A stretch of DNA of 64,000 bases from JALEFZ01 sp039820545. Lineage in GTDB: Bacteria; Bacteroidota; Bacteroidia; J057. The stretch is taken from NCBI GenBank assembly GCA_039820545.1, contig JBCBPW010000017.1:29022-93021 (forward strand), read 5' to 3'. This document shows positions 60,363-64,000 of this stretch, piece after piece (position 1 is the first letter of the stretch; the number at the start of each line of letters is the position of its first letter). The notes below the pieces were generated by a model, which worked only from the letters and a program-made list of their open reading frames with translations, was not told where the DNA came from and searched no databases. The translations under genes were made by a program, and so were the position numbers.

Positions 60363-60986
60363 TCATAAGCCATATCGTACCCCTATACCCATGGCCCCAT
60401 AAGGAAGTGGACCAAAGTTGGCGTTATTGATGAGGGTCGCGCTTGCATTTACAAAAACATCTACTGGATTATCACTATTCCAAACTCTATAGCCTAGGTC
60501 CGACCTAAGGGTCACTTGAGGCATCCAAGACGGCGGGATGATATTATTGGTGGGAACCCATACGCCGTCCTCTAAAATGTATTGGACATCTGTATTTTTC
60601 ACGTGCGAACCACCCAATTCCAGTCTTGCAGAGGCGATTATGCGCTTTTTCACACGAAACTCCATGCCTCCCCCTAGTTTCAACGAAACCCAGCGATCAA
60701 AGTAAAGATTTCTGAAATAAGAGAATCGTCCATTTGCAAATAGATAGACTCCATTCGCTATGCGTACATATCGCTGGGCATCGAGGACGTATTGAGGACG
60801 CAACCAAGCATTGAATACTACCCCAAGTTGGCCTACGACGAGTTCATCTCCCAGTAGAAGATCCTGATGCTGCAAGCTCAATTGGATGCTCCACTTCTCT
60901 TTCTTTGGAGGTTCTTTTGCCTCTTGCCCTACAGAAAATAGCGGGAGCAGAAGCATCATTCCCCACAGCCATATATGTATTTTCAT
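60363..60986 (-). CDS. Outer-membrane beta-barrel protein, partner of the copper monooxygenase
   Basis: A 207-residue protein with a signal peptide (MKIHIWLWGMMLLLPLFSVG) and alternating strands ending in a C-terminal aromatic/hydrophobic residue pattern (YGAMGIGVRYGL), typical of an 8- to 10-strand outer-membrane barrel. Internal strands such as YVRIANGVYLFANGRFSYF and RIIASARLELGGSHV fit. It starts 3 bp after the stop of the PHM-like lipoprotein gene, so the two form an operon. No function recognised. Confidence 0.75.
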   Translation of the reverse strand: MKIHIWLWGMMLLLPLFSVGQEAKEPPKKEKWSIQLSLQHQDLLLGDELVVGQLGVVFNAWLRPQYVLDAQRYVRIANGVYLFANGRFSYFRNLYFDRWVSLKLGGGMEFRVKKRIIASARLELGGSHVKNTDVQYILEDGVWVPTNNIIPPSWMPQVTLRSDLGYRVWNSDNPVDVFVNASATLINNANFGPLPYGAMGIGVRYGL

Positions 60987-60989
60987 GAT

Positions 60990-61934
60990 TTATTCGATGA
61001 TTTCGGAGTAAAATAAAATCCCCATCTCGTCCTCTGATGTCACCCCAAAAGTGATTTCTCGGTCTGTCTCATTGTTGTAGTATACCTTGGTCATAATGCC
61101 TTCGCCCGCTTTGAATTCCAATGCAGGCTCAAAAAACTTATAGGGTGGATGCTGGTAATCGATCGCCTCATACAGCTTTTCTCCATGGTTGTCTCCCCCA
61201 ATCTTAAAAACCTGAAATAGGTAGCCACGCTTGTGCATGTGCGAAAACATCTGGCGTATCCGTGTCGGACGGTCAAACATCTCCCAATAACGAATGGTCG
61301 TCGCCTCACGAGGAGGAAGTACCAACTCATCCTCATTGTTGATCGCATCAATTTCTAGCAGCTCTGTGACCTCGGACTGAGGAATGGTCTCCATATTCAG
61401 GTACACTTCCCCAAAAATCATCTCATCTCCAATGTTGAAGTAATGAGAATTCAGATCCAGTGTGGAGTTGGCGGGGATACGAAGGGCGATACCTTTTGGA
61501 AACTCCTGGACAAACCGAGGCTCCTGGACACCACAATACATCGCGCCATCTCCCATCGTCAGATTAAAATTGGCGCGGCCATCGGGTAGATTTTGGTCAC
61601 GCATCACGCCCATCTCAGGATTCTCTGGATCGTTTTCATCTTCAAAGCCATACGCAATCAGATGATGTGTACCTGGACGGCAGAGTACATCGAACTTATT
61701 GACATAAATATCTTCTGTATTCCCTATGGGGAGCCTAATAAAGAGCTCGCGTTCATAATTGGCAGGAATCGGGAAGGGAGGGATATGTACCTGATAACCT
61801 ACACCTTCTGCAGGTGCTTCCAATCCCTCAAATTCAGGAACAGCTTCTAGATCATACTTAAAACTATTCTCACATGCAGAAAATGCCAGCAAACTGCATA
61901 TGAGACATGTAAATATCCAAAGAGGTCGTTTCAT
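60990..61934 (-). CDS. Copper type II monooxygenase-like (PHM/DBM family) lipoprotein
   Basis: A 314-residue lipoprotein (lipobox SAC, Cys21). It keeps the complete copper-ligand set of peptidylglycine alpha-hydroxylating monooxygenase. PGTHHLIAYGF gives His90/His91, LNSHYFN gives His164 (the CuH set), FSHMHKRG gives His232/His234, and SEDEMGILFY gives Met304 (the CuM set). The distance His234-Met304 (70 residues) equals His244-Met314 in rat PHM. This indicates a two-domain, dicopper, ascorbate- or other reductant-dependent hydroxylase exported to the periplasm or cell surface. Bacterial members are known in databases but their substrates are not. It heads a two-gene operon with an outer-membrane barrel. 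Confidence 0.83.
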   Translation of the reverse strand: MKRPLWIFTCLICSLLAFSACENSFKYDLEAVPEFEGLEAPAEGVGYQVHIPPFPIPANYERELFIRLPIGNTEDIYVNKFDVLCRPGTHHLIAYGFEDENDPENPEMGVMRDQNLPDGRANFNLTMGDGAMYCGVQEPRFVQEFPKGIALRIPANSTLDLNSHYFNIGDEMIFGEVYLNMETIPQSEVTELLEIDAINNEDELVLPPREATTIRYWEMFDRPTRIRQMFSHMHKRGYLFQVFKIGGDNHGEKLYEAIDYQHPPYKFFEPALEFKAGEGIMTKVYYNNETDREITFGVTSEDEMGILFYSEIIE

Positions 61935-62170
61935 AGTTTATGTGTTAGTCGTTGATGAAGCACTCTTTAATATCGGAAATGCTTTTCTTTCATGAAATAT
62001 AATTCTCATTTCATGCTTCTTTTCTCGCATATTTCCATCATTGATAAAGAATGCCCTACACATACAATCAGGAGATGGCCTGCTACCCTACCTCATAGGT
62101 GCTATTTTGAAAGGATCAGTATGATTTTATACCACGACCAGGCCGTCACGCGCGGGTTCTATCGTCTCAC

Positions 62171-63583
62171 TCAGTAATGTAGTTTCAAAAAATCAGCGGC
62201 ATTTTGAAAGGCAAACTTCTGCACGATCTCCTCTGGTGTAATGTGTCGATTTTCAGGCATCAAAAAATCGTAGCGTTTCTGAAGATATTGCGCGGCGAGG
62301 GGCAGCATATCCTCTGCTAGGTGTGGGAGATCTTTCGCCGTCCTGTATCCATATAGTGGATTGATATTGCCATCAAAATCGCTACCGATGGTCACCATGT
62401 CCCATGCAGGCAAACCTGCCATATTGAGGACTTCAGCGACATGTTGGATCTGGTTCCAGACGATTTGAGCACTCAGTTTACGATGGTTAGACTTACGAAA
62501 TCCCTTGCGCGACTGGCGCAATAAAGGAAGTCCCGCCAGCCGGCGACGATCTACCTGCAAGGCAAATAAACCACCTGATTCGGCAATTTCAACCAACTCT
62601 TCATCAAAAAAGTTGATGTCTCCCTCATTGAAGGTTCCTCTGGGTTCTCCTACAGGTCTCTCCCCTGTCAAGGTCGTCCCCGTCACTCCTCCATGACTCA
62701 CGATCAAGGGAATCTCACGGCTGGCATAGTCGGTCTTCAAAAGGGTGATGTACTCCTTCCGAGATTCCACACTCATATGCTTGATGTCGATGTATATCGG
62801 ATCTCCCGCCTGATCATCTAGTAACGCGTGAATCACTTTTTTCCCCAAAGAAGAGAAGCCTAGGTTAATATTGGTCGTCTGATCCACTACGCGACTTATC
62901 TGATGTAGACTCCTGGCATGGCCACAGAGATCATTGTTGAAATGATGGGCGAAGGTGATGAACAAGGGTGTATTTTCCCATTGCTTTACTGCATAGACAT
63001 TTTGAATTACTTCATGGTCGGACATGGTCCTTCCATATTTTTCAAGTCCTGTATTGAATACGTGCGCGCCTTCAATCGTAAGTACGACCGCTATTTCTCC
63101 TTCTTTCCCCAAACTTTCCTGAGCATCTTGCCATGATTTTGCGATTTTCCATCTAAAATCTTGGCCGTCGATGTTACGTTCCTTATGAGCTTGACGCAAA
63201 AAGTCATACTCATTGAGTAAATCATGGAAGTAATCGACATGTCCCTGTACGTATCGCACACGTGGGAAAGCAACCGAGCCGATAAAGGCTCCCAGCATCC
63301 TAGCCAACAGCCCTTTCCCACTTGCATTGATAAATAGGCCTTTTTCTATAGGATAGAGCGAAACAAATGCCAGTTTCACCTTCCCCTTAGAAAGATTGGT
63401 AAAGTCTGCTTGTGTAAATTTGGCGAGACCAAGGGTATTGTGCAGCCATTTTGTAAACAAGGAAGGATTGGCCTGAAACCAAATATCGCTCCTTTTATGG
63501 GTCTTGGTCTTGTGAAATGAATGGCCGTAGGGCCTGAGTTGTGGGTGGCAATGTAAATCCGCAAACTGTATATCTGTCATCAT
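62171..63583 (-). CDS. Membrane dipeptidase-like (M19) metallopeptidase
   Basis: About 470 residues from the ATG at 63583 (an ATG at 63580 is equivalent, and a TTG at 63592 is less likely). Zinc-site elements: FADLHCHPQ (His11, His13), LTIEGAHVF with the bridging Glu, FAHHFNNDLCGHARS with zinc-ligand His and substrate-binding residues, PLIVSHGGVTGT and IGSDFDGNINPLYGYR. This is the renal-dipeptidase/M19 family, longer than usual because of inserts between the first and second motifs. It hydrolyses dipeptides, including D-containing ones. No signal peptide is visible, so it is probably cytoplasmic. Confidence 0.88.
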   Translation of the reverse strand: MMTDIQFADLHCHPQLRPYGHSFHKTKTHKRSDIWFQANPSLFTKWLHNTLGLAKFTQADFTNLSKGKVKLAFVSLYPIEKGLFINASGKGLLARMLGAFIGSVAFPRVRYVQGHVDYFHDLLNEYDFLRQAHKERNIDGQDFRWKIAKSWQDAQESLGKEGEIAVVLTIEGAHVFNTGLEKYGRTMSDHEVIQNVYAVKQWENTPLFITFAHHFNNDLCGHARSLHQISRVVDQTTNINLGFSSLGKKVIHALLDDQAGDPIYIDIKHMSVESRKEYITLLKTDYASREIPLIVSHGGVTGTTLTGERPVGEPRGTFNEGDINFFDEELVEIAESGGLFALQVDRRRLAGLPLLRQSRKGFRKSNHRKLSAQIVWNQIQHVAEVLNMAGLPAWDMVTIGSDFDGNINPLYGYRTAKDLPHLAEDMLPLAAQYLQKRYDFLMPENRHITPEEIVQKFAFQNAADFLKLHY

Positions 63584-64000
63584 TTGTATCAAACGTAAAA
63601 ATATGTTTCCTGCACCCTATCCTTAAGGACTAAGTGTATCTGCTCATGCGCATAGCGTGTCGCAATGTGGATATAGATTATCCATTCCCTGTTCAGGGAT
63701 GTTACCTCTGTCGTCTATACGCGCTTTAGGCTTAGGCAATCTTTCGTATACCTCTGGCTGCCGTATGCAGCGTGATCTTATCTTACAATTGCAAGTTGAG
63801 CGTTGCTTTCATTATACAACGTACCAAATTTTAAAATCGATGTCTGCAATGTTTATTTTTCTATTATTTCTTAATTAGTATTTACCAAAATAAGGAACAA
63901 AAAGAAGCTTATATTTTTAGCCTTTGCGCTGTTCATCCTCAAAAAATCATTTACACTCTATCTTTGGCCCTCATTATTCCACAATAAATACCTCAAAATG
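63584..64000. other. Non-coding right end
   Basis: About 415 bp upstream of the M19 gene with no recognisable gene. A 73-codon frame (63657-63878) has no features or start context. The DNA becomes AT-rich toward the end of the window, perhaps leading into the promoter of a gene beyond it. Confidence 0.45.

Noticed and set aside
1..64000. CRISPR arrays, tRNA or rRNA genes, insertion sequences, prophage
   Set aside because: No regularly spaced direct repeats, no tRNA-like cloverleaf sequence with a T-loop, no transposase or integrase motifs were seen on reading the intergenic regions and the translated frames.

Overview
The window is chromosomal DNA from a member of the Bacteroidota. This rests on several independent signs: secreted proteins ending in type IX secretion (T9SS) sorting domains, an Omp28-type secreted protein, tandem LruC-domain lipoproteins, a DUF3127 protein, LytTR signalling, many lipoproteins, and start codons that mostly lack a strong Shine-Dalgarno sequence. 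The finer lineage cannot be fixed from the sequence. I found no rRNA, tRNA, CRISPR array, transposase, integrase or phage gene, and the gene content looks like stable core plus lineage-specific chromosome.

Layout. 0-5.8 kb: a surface-sugar locus. An aldolase-CBS fusion and a KdsC-like phosphatase on the + strand converge on a - strand run of sugar nucleotidyltransferase (PtmE-like), LegB-like dehydratase, LegC-like aminotransferase and WbpD/WlbB-like acetyltransferase. This looks like part of a legionaminate/nonulosonate-type pathway whose NeuB/NeuC/CMP-transferase steps are not in the window. 6.2-12.5 kb: a TetR regulator, a membrane-anchored LAS-type peptidase, an orphan LytTR regulator, and a - strand set of amidohydrolase, AmpG-like transporter and lipoprotein. 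12.7-15.0 kb: a tightly coupled phosphatase / WD40 propeller / DivIVA operon. 15-18.4 kb: housekeeping genes (free Met-R-sulfoxide reductase, deoxyribosyltransferase-like protein, IspH, CMP kinase, QueD). 19-24.3 kb: secreted proteins (triple-PDZ T9SS protein, TlpA thioredoxin, Omp28-T9SS protein, small T9SS protein). 24.4-32.2 kb: exonuclease VII, DUF3127, a receiver protein, RecQ, alkaline phosphatase, GlnRS.

32.6-45.2 kb: acyl-CoA ligase, two LruC lipoproteins in tandem, thrB-thrC, DUF1697, a propeller-like lipoprotein, an MFS sugar-type transporter. 45.3-51 kb: HEAT-like protein, an extended SDR, a cytochrome-c lipoprotein, an ECF sigma factor followed by Hsp20, and an S41 protease. 51.3-57.7 kb: a cNMP/CBS/DUF294 signalling protein, two paralogous outer-membrane barrel proteins, GH15 hydrolase, lipoprotein. 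57.9-63.6 kb: ArsR regulator, DUF58, TPR protein, a copper type II (PHM-like) monooxygenase lipoprotein paired with an outer-membrane protein, and an M19 dipeptidase.

The most promising items for new biology are the phosphatase-WD40-DivIVA operon, the PHM-like lipoprotein that keeps all six copper ligands, the aldolase-CBS fusion beside a KdsC-like phosphatase and LegBC, and a 74-bp palindromic repeat present twice at identical length. Long inverted repeats are frequent in the intergenic DNA. Two of them are terminator-like and abut the next start codon.
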